NCBI RefSeq assembly: GCF_038396675.1
Contig: NC_088924.1
Span: 31,728,501-31,792,500, forward strand
DNA from: Hydra vulgaris
Taxonomy: Eukaryota; Cnidaria; Hydrozoa; Anthoathecata; Hydridae
Direction of reading: 5' to 3'
Length of the DNA: 64,000 nucleotides
Of the stretch, positions 1-13,595 are shown piece by piece. Each line of letters begins with the position of its first letter. Position 1 is the stretch's first letter. Position numbers and translations under genes: made by a program. Below the pieces are notes generated by a model. The model had not been told where the DNA came from. It saw only the letters and a program-made list of their open reading frames with translations, and searched no databases.

Positions 1-715
1 AAAAATATGGTCTGATTCAACTATTTTATTACCACGCAAAAAATGCAAAAATAACTTTGATATTTCATATTAATATAATTTGTGCTCTACGAGCTGTTTA
101 ACATTATTTTATCCACAAAAAAAAAGCAACAAACGCATAATTTATAAATGCTTAATTTTAATGCATGACAAAAATAAATTGCAACTATTACATAAACAGT
201 TTTACAAAAACATTTTAAACAACAAGATAAACTATATACCAAAATAATTGTTTAATCTATTTATTCTCCTTTCATTTGGTGACAACAATCAGTTATGTCG
301 GTGGGATGACTCCACTATATTTTTTTAGCACCTAACATATTCACCGATGGAACATAGTCAATATGCTTTTCAAAATTCTCTTTTTTTTCATGAAAGAAAA
401 AAACATACTTACTATGAATAAAAAGATAAAAACATAAAAAAACAAGTTTTAGACAAATTTGTATTTAAATATTTAGATGATTCAAATACAAAACTTACTA
501 GATACAAAAAATTTTGACCATGCATAGATTTGTTTTGTATTTGGCGACCAGAGTTTCTTTTTGCAAGATGAATCAATTCTATATATGACTTTAAACATTG
601 GTTGAACAATCAAAAACACTGCATTCTTTCACCATTTTCGCAATGTTTTCCCCATATCATTTAGCCAGTTAATGTGACGTCACGTTCGCCAGAGGATAAT
701 ACTTTATTCAAACCA
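1..715. other. AT-rich DNA, no gene seen
   Basis: I find no open frame with protein character and no terminal repeats. The longest frame, on the minus strand at 412-609, has no recognisable motif and is probably chance. Confidence 0.6.
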
Positions 716-890
716 ACTAAGTACTTTTTTCTAAAAGTAATTCGTTACAAAGTAAAAAAGTAAGTCATTAAAGTAACGAAAATTAAAAAGTAAAAGTAAT
801 GCGATGTAATTGTAACTCGTTACCTATAAAAGTACTGCAAAAAGTAACGAAGTATTGTAATGAAGTAAATGTACTTCGTTACACCCCAAC
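716..890. repeat. Short-word element, word GTAACG/CGTTAC
   Basis: This stretch repeats the word AAGTAACG and its complement CGTTAC many times in both orientations with variable spacing, ending near the sequence ACACCCCAACC just before the TA tract. It looks like a small non-autonomous element made of degenerate word iterations rather than a clean tandem array. Similar constructions with different words occur elsewhere in the window (27.1, 31.5, 34.9, 43.0, 45.5 and 49.6 kb). Confidence 0.5.
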
Positions 891-896
891 CCTGTA

Positions 897-3110
<2,214 letters not shown>

Positions 3111-3111
3111 T

Positions 3112-3630
3112 TACCTACTGTTACTTACTGTTACTTACTGTTAATTACTGTTACTTACTGTTACTTACTGTTAATTACTGTTACTTACTGTTACTTACTG
3201 CTACTTACTGATACTTACTGTTACTTACTGTTACTTACTGTTACTTACTGTTACTTACTGTTACTTACTGTTACTTACTGTTACTTACTGTTACTTACTG
3301 TTACTTACTTATTGTTACTTACTTACTGTTACTTACTTACTGTTACTTACTTACTGTTACTTACTTACTGTTACTTACTTACTGTTACTTACTTACTGTT
3401 ACTTACTGTTACTAACTTACTGTTACTTACTGTTACTTACTGACTGTTACTTACTGTTACTAACTTACTTTTACTTACTTACTGTTACTTACTTACTGTT
3501 ACTTACTTACTGTTACTTACTAACTGTTACTTACTTACTGTTACTTACTTACTGTACTTACTGTTACTTACTTACTGTTACTTACTTACTGTTACTTATT
3601 GTTACTTACTTACTGTTACTTACTGTTAAA
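3112..3630 (+). repeat. TTACTTACTG minisatellite
   Basis: About 520 bp of a 10-bp unit TTACTTACTG, drifting in the second half to 14-bp units with an extra TTAC. The 3003-3443 reading frame (repeating Thr-Tyr-Cys-Tyr-Leu-Leu) is a product of the repeat and not a gene. Confidence 0.96.
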
Positions 3631-4648
3631 ATATGGTTTTAACTTAGTAAACTTTAATTGTTTAAAATTTACTATGTTGATCATTAGGTAATAGTTTTAA
3701 AAAAAATTAGTTTGCCACAACCAAGGTAAAAATAGTTTTAATTTTTTTTAAATTTGTTTGCACTGATAGCTTTTGTGCTTTTGTTAATGGTTTTGCAATA
3801 AATGTCTTTTCTTTCAGGTTTGAACTGTTTTTAACAATGCTCTAGATAAAAAACATCAGCAACAGGTAAACTAGTTTGTAGTGTTGATATGTAATGTTTT
3901 TACTTCTTTTATCATATCATAATTTTTTTTTTTCATTTTAGATAAATCTTACAACGCTTTTTCATCATATTGTCGAACAAATAGAGAGCCAACATCTCAC
4001 AACGCACAAAAAATTAGGGACCAAATTTAGGGGTTGAGCTTTCAACCCCTTTTTTTAAATAAGGAGTGTGGATTCTGTAGAATGTACTATATAAGGAAAG
4101 GGAGCTCTCCTTATATAGTACGTTCTACAGAATCCACAAAAATTGGGAAAATAGTAAGCTACATTTATAGTTAGTATTTTTGTATTTGATTAATCTACTA
4201 ATTGTTATTTGACGATGTCGATGTAGCTAAATTTGTTTTGCAAATAATTAAATTTGAATAGCTAAATTTGTTTTGCAAATAATTAAATTTGCAAATAATT
4301 AAATTTTGCAAATAACTAAATTTGTTTTGCAAAAAAAAAAAAAAACTTTTTCTTATATACTTTGTTTTGTTATATGAATAAATAAATTGATTTCCAGGAA
4401 ATATATGCAGTTTATTTTTTCCCTTTTTAATTCGATTACATTTTTTTAGATTAATCTGATGGCGCGTTTGTTTAATATAGACTTGAATAGAATTAAAAAC
4501 TATTGAAAATTGTAAATTTTTGTTAAGTTTTGTTAATTGGTTAATAAATGTGTATATAAAAACATCTTTTATTTTACAAAGCTATTAGGCATTTTTTTTG
4601 AAACCACAATCCGTAATGATTCATATTTTATCTATGTGAAAGAAAGTT
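3631..4648. other. Intergenic, with one hairpin
   Basis: No gene is visible. The stretch holds the palindrome described at 4068-4137 and, at 4245-4335, several copies of the words AATTAAATTTG and TTTTGCAAATAA in tandem. Confidence 0.55.
4068..4137. repeat. Closely spaced inverted duplication
   Basis: Two 30-nt arms (4068-4097 and 4108-4137) are reverse complements with one mismatch, separated by 10 nt. As RNA or single-stranded DNA this would form a strong hairpin. No neighbouring gene explains it; it belongs to a series of similar foldbacks across the window. Confidence 0.9.
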
Positions 4649-4650
4649 TA

Positions 4651-6197
4651 CAGTGGAGAAAATAGAATTAGCCTCACCATGTACTGATCCAATGTTTTGT
4701 AAATCTGTAAGCAAGTTTGTGCTGTATCCACACACATATAATTATAGTTACGAACAACAACTTTTTAGATTATAATATAGCATAATTACATTACGGTTTT
4801 GATAAAACCATAAAGTGTATAATATTTGATATTTGCGGTAACAAATAGAATTAGCCTCATTAATAATTATTTTCAGTTTACTTGTATATTTTGATCTGGT
4901 AATACGCATTTGTGACTTAGTTTTTTATTATTATTCGTAAATTAAACAAAGTCTGTGAAATCAGTGCTCATAAAGTTTTTAACATTTGGTTTTTAATACC
5001 TTAATTTGAAATGGAACGTGGTAAGCGTTTAAGGAATGAAGAATTAGCAGTAACTAAAGCATATAAAGATTCAGGCTTATCTAATTGGGAAATTGCAAAG
5101 AAATTAAAAGATCTCCAAAAGTGGTTAATAATTACTTCAAGATTGGCAATTTAGTTATGGAACTTATAAGGGAAGTGGTGGCAAATGTAAAATTGATCAT
5201 CGTATTAAATGAGTTATTGTATGTCGTGCTGCTGCTCAGCACATGACTACATTTCAGGTTCGTGCTGATTTACAATTACCTGTACCTGTTTAACGTGTGA
5301 GACCAATCTTACATGAAGATCCGAACACAGTTTGGAAAAAGCGTAAACTGAAACAAAACATATTGCTCGTCATAAAGAAGGTAGATTACAATTTGCAAAA
5401 GAACTTGGGTCTTGGCAGGAAGAGTGGCATCAATTTCTCTTAAGTGATGAAAAAAAGTTCAATCTAGATGGTCCTGATGGCAATCAACATTTCTGGCACA
5501 ATCTTTGAAAAGAGGAAAAAACTCGGATACGTTGTAACTTTGGTTGTGAAACTGTTATGGTTTGGGGAGTTTTTTCATTTGCTGGTTTTCCACTGGCAAG
5601 AATTTCAACAAATATCAATTCACAGGACGACATTGACTTATTAGAAATAAGTTTGCTTGAACATGGTGAGGAATTGATGGGTGAAAATTTCACTTTTCAA
5701 CAAGATAATGCTGCTATCCATAATTAAAAACTTAAAAAAGCTTGGTTTAGAGAAAAAAATATTCACGTAATGGAATAGCATCCCCGCATGTAGTCCAGAT
5801 CTTGACCTAATTAAAAATCTATGGGGAATACTTTCTAGAAACCTTGAAATAAAATACCTATAGAAACAATCCAAAATCTTGTGAATAATATTTGTCAAGT
5901 CGCATATTTGAAGTCATTTAAAAGTCAGGAAACAATATTAAATATTAAATGAGCGAAAAAACAAAATATTTTCTGTATTTTCTTGTATAAAACGTAAATG
6001 AGGCTAATTTTATTTTCTCCACAATTTGAATACGTTTTTTTTTTTCATTTGTAATTAATTAAACATACCGATTTATAAAATTTTTAGTTGTTGTAGAAGA
6101 TAATAAGAAATAAAGTAGAATTGATAATTGTTTCACTGCCATTTTTGTTAAATTAGAACGAAAAATAAAGTTGAGGCTTGTTCTATTTTCTCCGCTC
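4651..6197 (+). mobile_element. Tc1-like transposon with IR/DR ends
   Basis: The element is flanked by TA at 4649-4650 and 6198-6199. The left end starts CAGTGGAGAAAATAGAA and the right end, read inward, is GAGCGGAGAAAATAGAA. A second copy of the end motif lies inside each terminus (about 4842-4862, and 5997-6022 in inverse orientation). Each end therefore has an outer and an inner direct repeat, as in the IR/DR group of Tc1 transposons, where both repeats bind transposase. Length is 1,547 bp, usual for Tc1. Confidence 0.9.
5011..5952 (+). pseudogene. Tc1-like transposase, decayed
   Basis: Transposase of the element at 4651-6197. The N-terminus (ATG at 5011) reads as a helix-turn-helix, with the segment SNWEIAKKL typical of the first DNA-binding domain. 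After a disrupted second HTH, the catalytic half shows LLSDEKKFNLDGPDG (first catalytic Asp), VMVWGVFSFAG and FTFQQDNAAIHN (second Asp), the signature DDE blocks of Tc1. The third catalytic acidic residue lies in a damaged stretch. There are several stops and shifts, for example a TGA after HFWHN near 5508, a TAA near 5727 and a TAG near 5790, so no active enzyme can be made. Confidence 0.92.
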
Positions 6198-6340
6198 TAG
6201 GCTAATATCTAACATTTAAACTTAAGTTGTGTAAATTATTAAAAATTGTATCAAGTTTTACAGATTGTCTTTAACTTAAAAATTTAGAAATAAGATTTTA
6301 TTTAAATGTTTAAAAAAAATTTATTTATTAAAAATATATA

Positions 6341-6793
6341 GAAACATTGGCATAAGTGCAAACTGGCAAAAGTGCGAACTGGCATAACTGAGGAATACCA
6401 ATTTGTACTTATGCCAATATTTGCATTTTTGTTCGGCGCACTTATACCAATTCGCACAAATGCCAGTTCGTACTTTTGCCAGTTTTTCTAACTGCTTCGC
6501 ACTTATGCCAAGGTTTGCAAATTTATTCGGCGCACTTATGCCGGGTCGCAATTATGCGAACTCCAATGTTTGCAAAATTGTTCGGCATACTTATGCCAGT
6601 TCGCACTTGTGCCAGTTTTTGCAACTGCTTCGCATATATGCCATTTTGCACTTATGCCAATTTGCGCTTATGCCAAAGTTTGCAAACTCTTTTGGCTCAT
6701 TTATGCCAATACGCACATATGCCAGTTCGCACTTATGCCAGTTTTTGCAACGCTTTTCCCTTATGCCAGTTCGCACTTATGCCATTATGCGCC
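6341..6793. repeat. Minisatellite with word TTATGCCAGTTCGCAC
   Basis: A 15-20 bp degenerate unit (CACTTATGCCAGTTCG) is iterated about twenty times. The first copies (6341-6390) are in inverse orientation to the rest, giving the block a foldback layout. Overlapping frames on both strands rich in Met-Pro-Val-Arg-Thr are translations of the repeat. Confidence 0.9.
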
Positions 6794-7457
6794 TATTCAG
6801 CCTACCGTTGATAAAGAATAAATACAGTAATTAATATTTTATTTCTTTAAAACTATTTATTTATTAATATTGTAATATTTAAAAACTCTTATACGTGAAA
6901 TAATATACCTGTACAAGTTGTATATCTTTTTGTATAACTATATGCACTATAATTAAAATTAATCGAAAAATGAAAGATAAATGAAAAAGCAAACTTAACG
7001 TACAAAATTTTTTTTTGCCACAAAAGGACGTTACTGCGCAGTATTCTTTCGGCTTAACTTTTAGATTAGCGTTTTATAGTCTATGGTTTTTAATGGTCTC
7101 AGATCTTTTTAGTTCTTCCATTTGTGTTGCGTTAAGTACAAGCGTCTGTAAGTGCAAACATTTTCAGCATATGTCAAGTTTGCGTGTAAACGTCTTTAAC
7201 ATATGTTAAGATCAATCGTGTGTATAAATCTATGAAATGAGAAAACTTTTAAATTTTATTTTAACACTTAGAAAATTTTTTTGCTTTTCAATTCCAAAAT
7301 TTATTATGCTAAGTGAAGGTCTTAAACCCCCCAAAGCCACACTGATGACAGCGCACTAAACAACAAAGCTATCAATGAAATGCGTTAGGAGAAAAACAAA
7401 CCTAATTATAAGTCTCTTATAAGTTCTATGTATGCGGAAAAAGTAACAAAGAAATGG
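6794..7457. other. Left flank of the Polinton, no gene seen
   Basis: No coding frame was recognised. This is the pre-insertion DNA left of the Polinton; it should join directly to 23458 onward in an allele lacking the element. Confidence 0.55.
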
Positions 7458-7463
7458 TATAGA
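7458..7463. repeat. Left target-site duplication TATAGA
   Basis: TATAGA immediately outside the left Polinton terminus, identical to 23452-23457. Six-base duplications are the family norm. Confidence 0.92.
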
Positions 7464-7567
7464 AGTAGTAAAGAAATGAGGGTTCTGGACCATTTTTATT
7501 TTCAACCATTTATCCAGCCACAATTTTATATATATTTTAAGATATAAAATTGACCACAACTTTTATG
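7464..7567. repeat. Left Polinton terminal inverted repeat
   Basis: 104 bp that align without gaps to the reverse complement of 23348-23451 with about 8 mismatches (roughly 92 percent identity by hand). It begins AGTAGTA; the 5' AG is characteristic of Polinton ends. Confidence 0.95.
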
Positions 7568-7574
7568 ATCGATG

Positions 7575-8656
7575 TTAACTGTAATAGTAAGCTACACCAA
7601 TGACATGAAAACTTCCAGATTGTCCAACTTGTTCATCAACAGAGTTTAATGTGACTACCAATTTTCTTCCTGAACCAACACTAGGCATCGAACCTTTAAA
7701 ATTTCTGTAAAATAAGATAGTAGTTGCTGAATCAATTGATGATGCTGTAGTACCATTAGAGTTTATATGAGCTAATAATCCAGATTCTTCATTATTAAAT
7801 GAAGTAAGGTTATTACTATTCCACGATGTAAGATAAAAATCTTCTAATCCAGATGACATGAAAATACATGTACTACTACTAGACTGATTATTTGCATCTA
7901 CATATCCACTAGACATTGAATAATTACCATAGTTGTATAAGGTCCAAGGCGTTATAATATTGTTAGCATGTTTAGGAGGAGTGCTACCATCATACATTCG
8001 TACTCTTGATTCCCACCAATTTCCAGATATACCAATAATATGCATTCTAATATATTTTAAATAAAATCCAATACCCTTTCCTGCAGTATCTATCAATATA
8101 TATTCACTACCATAAGATGTGTTAGTATATCTAAATACATCAGATCGTACTACTTGGCCACCTGTAGCAGGTAACGTATTTCTTAAAATATACGCAGATG
8201 ACGAAGTTTGCCATCTGCGTATACTTTAAGAAATACGTTACCTGCTACAGGTGGTCCAGTAGTAGTAGATTTATATAATGCTATCCATGGTTTTCTCAGG
8301 ATACCACGGTTATTGTTATTAAATGATATAATATATGCATCTGTTCCCTTATCACCTGTACTTGGTGGAAGAGATTGATTTTTCGATCCAAGACATGTTA
8401 AACTTGAATCTGGTACTATTTTTAAAATGTGAGAAGTAGGTATTATATGGTCAACATAATCTTTTGTAGCAACATCATTTGGATCTATAGGAGCTGGAAT
8501 ATTTTCTATTGTATTACCATTTATATCAAGTTTATCAGTCATATTATTTAGTCCATCTCTTCTAAGAAATGTGTTATTAGCTTGAGACATTGTTAATCCG
8601 TTAACTATTGATTGTGTATTTGAGTTTAAAGTTCTTCCGAATATATCGACAGGCAT
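7575..8656 (-). pseudogene. Fibre-like virion protein, split by an inverted duplication
   Basis: The likely start is the ATG at 8654-8656, directly behind the TATATAAAATG motif seen at other genes of this element. The N-terminal part carries IPAPIDPNDVATKDYVD (near 8430-8480), the A-T-K-x-Y-V-D block typical of phage and virus tail-fibre shafts. The C-terminal part (7575 to about 8225) is rich in Asn, Ser, Gly and aromatic residues and could be a receptor-binding head, ending VIGVAYYYS. The two parts are in different frames and meet at a 97-nt foldback (8158-8254). It is the gene nearest the left end, next to the protease. A host-attachment role is inferred from the shaft motif only. Confidence 0.65.
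8158..8254. repeat. Inverted duplication inside the fibre-like gene
   Basis: Arms 8158-8200 and 8212-8254 (43 nt each) are reverse complements with one mismatch, around an 11-nt spacer. It lies exactly where the fibre-like gene changes frame, so the right arm appears to be a snap-back copy of coding DNA that breaks the gene. Confidence 0.92.
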
Positions 8657-8671
8657 TTTATATATGAAAGA

Positions 8672-8717
8672 TTTAAAAAATCTTTCAGATTCATGAAAAA
8701 TCTTTGATTTTTTATAT
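8672..8717. repeat. Leader repeat with AAAAATCAAAGATTTTT
   Basis: This stretch, upstream of the fibre-like gene, holds a perfect palindrome followed by ATGAATCT (minus strand). The same sequence sits upstream of the 19168-19647 gene at about 19663-19700. It could be a transcription terminator for the gene before, or a shared 5' element. Confidence 0.6.
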
Positions 8718-9144
8718 TTTTGCATTCAATAAGTTTTCAATAATATCTTGAAAATCGTATCCTTCATCTAATTTCTTTAAAAAGTAAAGACACAATTGGC
8801 CGCAATAAGAAGTATTTCCAAATTGAACTCTTTCACTATTATAATAAACAGGATAGCGTAAGTATTCAACAAGTTCAGATAGTGGAGGTTGGCTATAAGA
8901 GTCAAAAGTGTACTTTTTTTTATCGTCTTTATACCAACAAATCCAATGAAATCCATTAGTACTTGAATCTCCTGTATTTAATATTCCACATTCTTTTTTT
9001 TATTGTTCTATTTGGTAATTGATCTCTAACAAATACACCTCTAAAATTTTTTATTTTTAGTTTTTTTGCGGCTTCTATCAATTGAAAATTAGTTAGAGGT
9101 TCATTTGGTAAGACTAATCTTTCAACATTAATAAACTTGTCCAT
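8712..9144 (-). pseudogene. PRO: Adenain-type cysteine protease, one frameshift
   Basis: Polinton maturation protease. The start ATG (9142-9144) follows TATATATAAA. The first frame contains VFVRDQLPN; after a shift in the A-run near 9000 the second frame gives GFHWICW (catalytic His), FDSYSQPP (acidic member) and SYCGQLCLYFL (catalytic Cys). A Gln lies seven residues before that Cys, the same Gln-Cys spacing as adenovirus protease. Total length of about 143 codons is within the family range. It presumably processed capsid precursors such as the GGSG-bearing protein at 16472-16946. Only the one homopolymer shift prevents a full product. Confidence 0.88.
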
Positions 9145-9204
9145 TTTATATATAATAAACTTTTTATTATATATATTAATGATTAATTGTTAGATTCTTT
9201 AGAT

Positions 9205-9420
9205 TTATATGTACACTTCTATAATATTATACAAGTTTATAAATGGATCATATTTATCAGTGTTTTGTATGAAATAGATTGAAATATCAACATTATTAAT
9301 ACATTCTTCACCGTAGTATTTGTAATATTGTTTTACAGCTTTTATTATTTTTTGATTAATTTCTTTAATATTATTTGTATATATCTTTATTAATTTTAAT
9401 TTATGATCGTCTAATAACAA
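9205..9420 (-). CDS. Small Polinton protein, unknown
   Basis: About 71 residues, Lys/Ile/Asn-rich, with INQKIIKAVKQYYKYYGE suggesting a helix followed by beta structure. No ATG or TATAAAA motif stands at the 5' end (the frame opens after a TAA near 9446), so the start may have been lost. It lies between PolB and protease. I do not recognise the family. Confidence 0.35.
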   Translation of the reverse strand: MLLDDHKLKLIKIYTNNIKEINQKIIKAVKQYYKYYGEECINNVDISIYFIQNTDKYDPFINLYNIIEVYI

Positions 9421-9532
9421 AGTTTTTAATATTACTTTTTATTTATTCTCATTTTAAATAAATAAAAAATATTTATGTCACTTTTTTGTATCTTGTTTAG
9501 TATGACTTTGGGTGAAGGGAGGTGTTGTTTCT

Positions 9533-9577
9533 TTAATGCCTATCGTCTTAATGCCTATCGTCTTAATGCCTATTGCC
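9533..9577. repeat. Three tandem 15-bp units TTAATGCCTATCGTC
   Basis: Three head-to-tail 15-bp units, the last one diverged, overlapping the 3' end of the PolB gene. The unit length is a multiple of three, and the last copy supplies the final codons of PolB. Confidence 0.85.
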
Positions 9578-12127
9578 TTAATTTATAATGTCCTTTTGCT
9601 AAAGTGTGAATTCCGACTTCTAAAATAACTCTTTTATCATCGTCTGCACTTAATGCAATTTTATTTATTTCTTCAGTATATACTTCATGTGAATTGGAAC
9701 TTATTACATTCATTTTCCTAACTTGATCTACTTTATTTAATAAACAATGTTTATAATCTTCATGTGTTATATACTTTTTAACAATATTTTTCTTTATTCC
9801 TTTACATTTTTTTTTTTTTTTCTTTTCCATGGACTTTGTAGGAATATAATTTAGATCTGAGTCCTATAAATTCTTCAATTTGTGCTCCTCCTGTTTCATC
9901 TTTGAACATTCCTAATACTTTCTTATTAAGACCAACTTCAAATCCTACATTATTATTAATTGCTTGATGCTTTGGATCGAACTCACTTGTATCAAATTTG
10001 CTTTCAACATCTTCAGAAATATCAGCATAAAAATCTTCTGTTTTTATTTCATATGCTAATGTATCTGTATCTGTGAATAATAGTTTCGCTCGATCAGCAT
10101 ATTTATTCATTATGTAATCGTAATGGAATTCATACATTAGAGTTTTGCTTAATTCTAAAATGCACATTAATAAGTAAATTGGTTTGTTGTACATTAATTT
10201 TGTTATTTTCATATGTATAGCTATTAAATTTTCATCAAATATTGTTCTACTTTCGTAGTTTGGTCTTGATGCTAATTTAACAGCTTCATCTCTGTTATTT
10301 ATTAATCTAACATCGACTCTGTTCTCAATGTTCTCCATTGTTTTTCCAAACACTGAATTGTTCATGAGTTTAAAAAATTCTTTTTCAAAATCATTCTTTG
10401 CTTTAGTTCTAAGGTTTGTATTTAGTTCAATGTATTTATTTAGCCATGCTCTTTCTTCAAACTTTATGCCTCTATGAATTTTAATAATCTTTAATCCTAA
10501 TCTTTCATATAATTTTAGATTTTCATAATGTATAACATAATTTTTCTTATGATTTAAATTTGGAATTAGTTTTTTGACTTTATTTACTTTTGTCCTTTCA
10601 GGAGCAAGTGGGTAATCATTATGTTCATCATGAAGACTTTCTGGATAATCTAAATCTACTTCTAGTATGCATGGAACTGATTTCCAATTTTCTATTTCAT
10701 TTTCGTCCATCCATTTAAAACCATGTGTTGGAAGTGGTTTACTCATTGCCCATTCATATAGATTATTAGCATCTAGATATTGGATGAATGTTGATTCTTT
10801 GCTTTTGTCATATGCGCCATCCATGTACTTGTTATTAGAAGCTCCTAATCTATTTGATATCATACTGATTCCACCTCTTATACCTTTCTTTATCATAAGT
10901 ATCATATGATAATCACTTAGCAATTCGAATTTTACTTTTGTTAATTTTAAAGCTGCATCCCAAGCTAATCCTGGTGATGTGAAGTACCAAGCAGGATCTA
11001 ATTTATAATTTTTCATACAAACTTCTCTAAAATTTACAAAGACGTCAGCTAGTAAAAGCACATCTGAAACATTGTACAAGTCATGATAATCTCTAAATGT
11101 TTTGCAATTAAACTCATTCCATACATTTTGTGCATGTGAGTAATCATCATCACTTATATCTTCATCGTTTAATTTTGAAAAGAATAATTCTTTTGGTGGT
11201 AATTGGGTTTCATTAAATTTATCAACAGAGTCTACCCAATCATAAGGATATATGCTTTTTTTTAGTAACAAATCTAAATGTTTCCCTGAGTATAATTTTC
11301 CGATATTTTTGCACTGGTCTTTTGCTAAATTCTTTGATAAAGCATCTAAACTAAAAGGCTCAAATCTATAACTATCTAAGAAACGAAGCTCACGTTTAAC
11401 TTCAAATTTCTTACCTTCTTTAATATACTCATCGACTTTAATTTCTCTAGAAAAGCTAATGTACTTTTCTTCATTGTTTGGTATGCGACTCAATTTCCCT
11501 CCTGATAATTTCTTTATAAATAAGTGAGAATCATATCCAGATAAATTGTGAAATAGTACTGGAAAGAATTTTGGAATTTTATAATTTAAATTACAACTTC
11601 GATGAGCAACACCTCTATATTTTCCAGTAATATGACAATGGTCACGTACTTTATCTTTTCCAAGATCTTCTCCACAAATGTGACATTTTATTGCTGCATT
11701 AAAATCATACTTGTTTTCAGGAGTAAATATCATCTTTTTTGGAAATTTGATACTATCACAAATTTTTTTAATATCTTCTTGTAAACTATTAACAAAAATT
11801 TGTGCAACATCATCTGTTTCACTACTTGCAGTAAATGTGACTGGACTGCTTTGATAAAAACTTTCATCAAAACATTTAATGTAGTAGCAGAACGAATTAG
11901 GTGTATGCTTTTGATACCGTTGAGTGTAAGATTCATTCGGATTTGGTGTACAAGTATTAATGGATTTAATAAAACTTTCAAAGTCTGCGTACACAATAAA
12001 TGGTACTATCATCGACCTATTATGATGAATAAATTGCATTGTTGAACCTGGATTAGGAAGTTTATTGCACACTGAACCATGTGTATTACAATACAATTTG
12101 TGTTTAGATAATGATTCTTCAGAGTTG

Positions 12128-12175
12128 TATCCAAGTAAACAATTTCTACTATTGTAGAAATTGTTTACTTGGATA
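12128..12175. repeat. Inverted duplication inside PolB
   Basis: Arms of 22 nt (12128-12149 and 12154-12175) are perfect reverse complements with a 4-nt spacer. It falls in the N-terminal part of PolB, where an apparent zinc finger (CLLGYNSEESLSKHKLYC) has lost its first cysteine context. The frame stays open across the insert, so this is a coding-neutral length but a likely disruptive peptide. Confidence 0.9.
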
Positions 12176-13208
12176 GCGCTATTTCTCTTAGATGTTTGTG
12201 AAGAAAGCAATCTGCTTAAACTTTTTATTAAGCAGTAATGACTTTTTTCTCCATCTGAAATTAATAATAAATCTATTAAATGTTGACGATCATTATCTTT
12301 TGAAATGCGTAAAGGGTAAACTGACTTTTCAAATCCATACACATTAACACTGATATCATGATTATTTTTCTCAAATAGTGTAATTTGATTTAGTGAAACT
12401 GGAAATTCTATCTTATCCCAATTTATTTTTTCAGCTTCATTTTTAAGCTCTTTATCAACTCTATTAGGATAATTATTTGTTGGATTTAATGCTCTTGCAA
12501 TACACCACTTAAAACATTGATTATCTTCATTCTTTATATTAATTATTGCTTTTTTAGTTGCTAAATTTTTATCGAGTGGAATATATTATTTAGCTTTAAT
12601 AGGATTATACTCAATAAAATTGATATCCATCTTTTCAACAGAAACAAATCTCCAGCCTGATCCTAACTGTTGAAAAGATGATAAGGATTCTAAAATTTTC
12701 TGCTTTGGTGTTTCATAAAACTCGTCTAAATCTGTTGTTTTTAATACAACTTGATTACTCGTTCTAAATGGAGCAGATATGATTGAAGTTTTTCCTGTTT
12801 CAATATCAGTACGCTCCATTTCACAAGTGAGAACTATATAAACCTTTGATTTTCTAATTTCGTTTAGTACTTTAATAGCGTTATTTTTAGCAGCATTTAT
12901 GAAGGATAAAGAATCATATCCTTTTATCTCATTAGCTGTCAAATATTTTGTCACATTTTTAACAAATGATTTCTTTAATTTAAATTCTATCGGATTTCTA
13001 ATTCCATATTTTTGATTCAAATTTGAAACTGTAGATTTTAATTCATCAATCTTTTCATTAGCTGTTTTTTAATTTTATCAGGAACATATAATAAAATCCA
13101 ATCTGCAAGAGAACTAATCTTTTTATTTATTTCTTTTCTAATTTGTGTAATAGGCTGAAAAGGTAAAGGAGCTAAAATTGTTGATGATATATCTGGAACA
13201 GGCTCATC

Positions 13209-13229
13209 AAGTAGGTACTTTGTACCCAT
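13209..13229 (+). repeat. 24-nt Polinton repeat, diverged single copy
   Basis: AAGTAGGTACTTTGTACCCA matches the consensus of the dispersed 24-nt repeat (AAGTA, RRTC, TTTYR, GAYCC, ATRMG) and lies within the PolB N-terminus. Confidence 0.5.
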
Positions 13230-13595
13230 CTGTTCAACTGATTGCATCTGTGTGTCCGATAACTCTGTAATGAGTTTGCTTTTTCGCATATTATAATAAT
13301 ATTTAACTCCTCGCTCTTTAGCGATTTGTTTTAATTCTTTCGCCGTTTTATTTTCCATTTTTATAAAGCAAGATAATTTTCATTTTATTTATATCATTTT
13401 TCAAAATTTTTTTTCTTGTTAAAATATTTCATATGATAAATTTCATATAAAATATTATACACACCCCCATCCCCTAACTCTACAATAATATTCTACTGTT
13501 CGCAGTTTTTCAAGTTGTCTCTCATTTTGAACAGTTGTTATTCTATACACAATTCAGGAGTTTATATTTCTGATGATATGTATGGAATTGATTAG

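Larger units (their letters stand above)
9571..13358 (-). pseudogene. POLB: Protein-primed type-B DNA polymerase (PolB)
   Basis: Replicative polymerase of the Polinton, about 1,250 codons. The start at 13356-13358 follows CTTTATAAAA. The N-terminus has a SAP/Rho-N-like segment (AKELKQIAKERGVKYYYNMRK). Exonuclease motifs follow: VYADFES (about 11,985), NLSGYDSHLF (about 11,555), YNVSDVLLLADV (about 11,060). A Cys/His-rich endonuclease-VII-like insert (CHICGEDLG...DHCHITGKYRG) lies near 11,680. Polymerase motifs are YLDANNLYEWAM (about 10,765; a Glu replaces the usual Gly), KLMNNSVFGKT (about 10,350) and FTDTDTL (about 10,065). Lesions: frameshift near 13,065, TAA at 12586-12588, foldback at 12128-12175, and a shift in the A-run near 9,815 just before the C-terminal YKVHGKEK block. 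Confidence 0.96.

Noticed and set aside
6403-6834. Overlapping frames on both strands with Met-Pro-Val-Arg-Thr repeats
   Set aside because: Produced by the minisatellite; no codon periodicity beyond the repeat.
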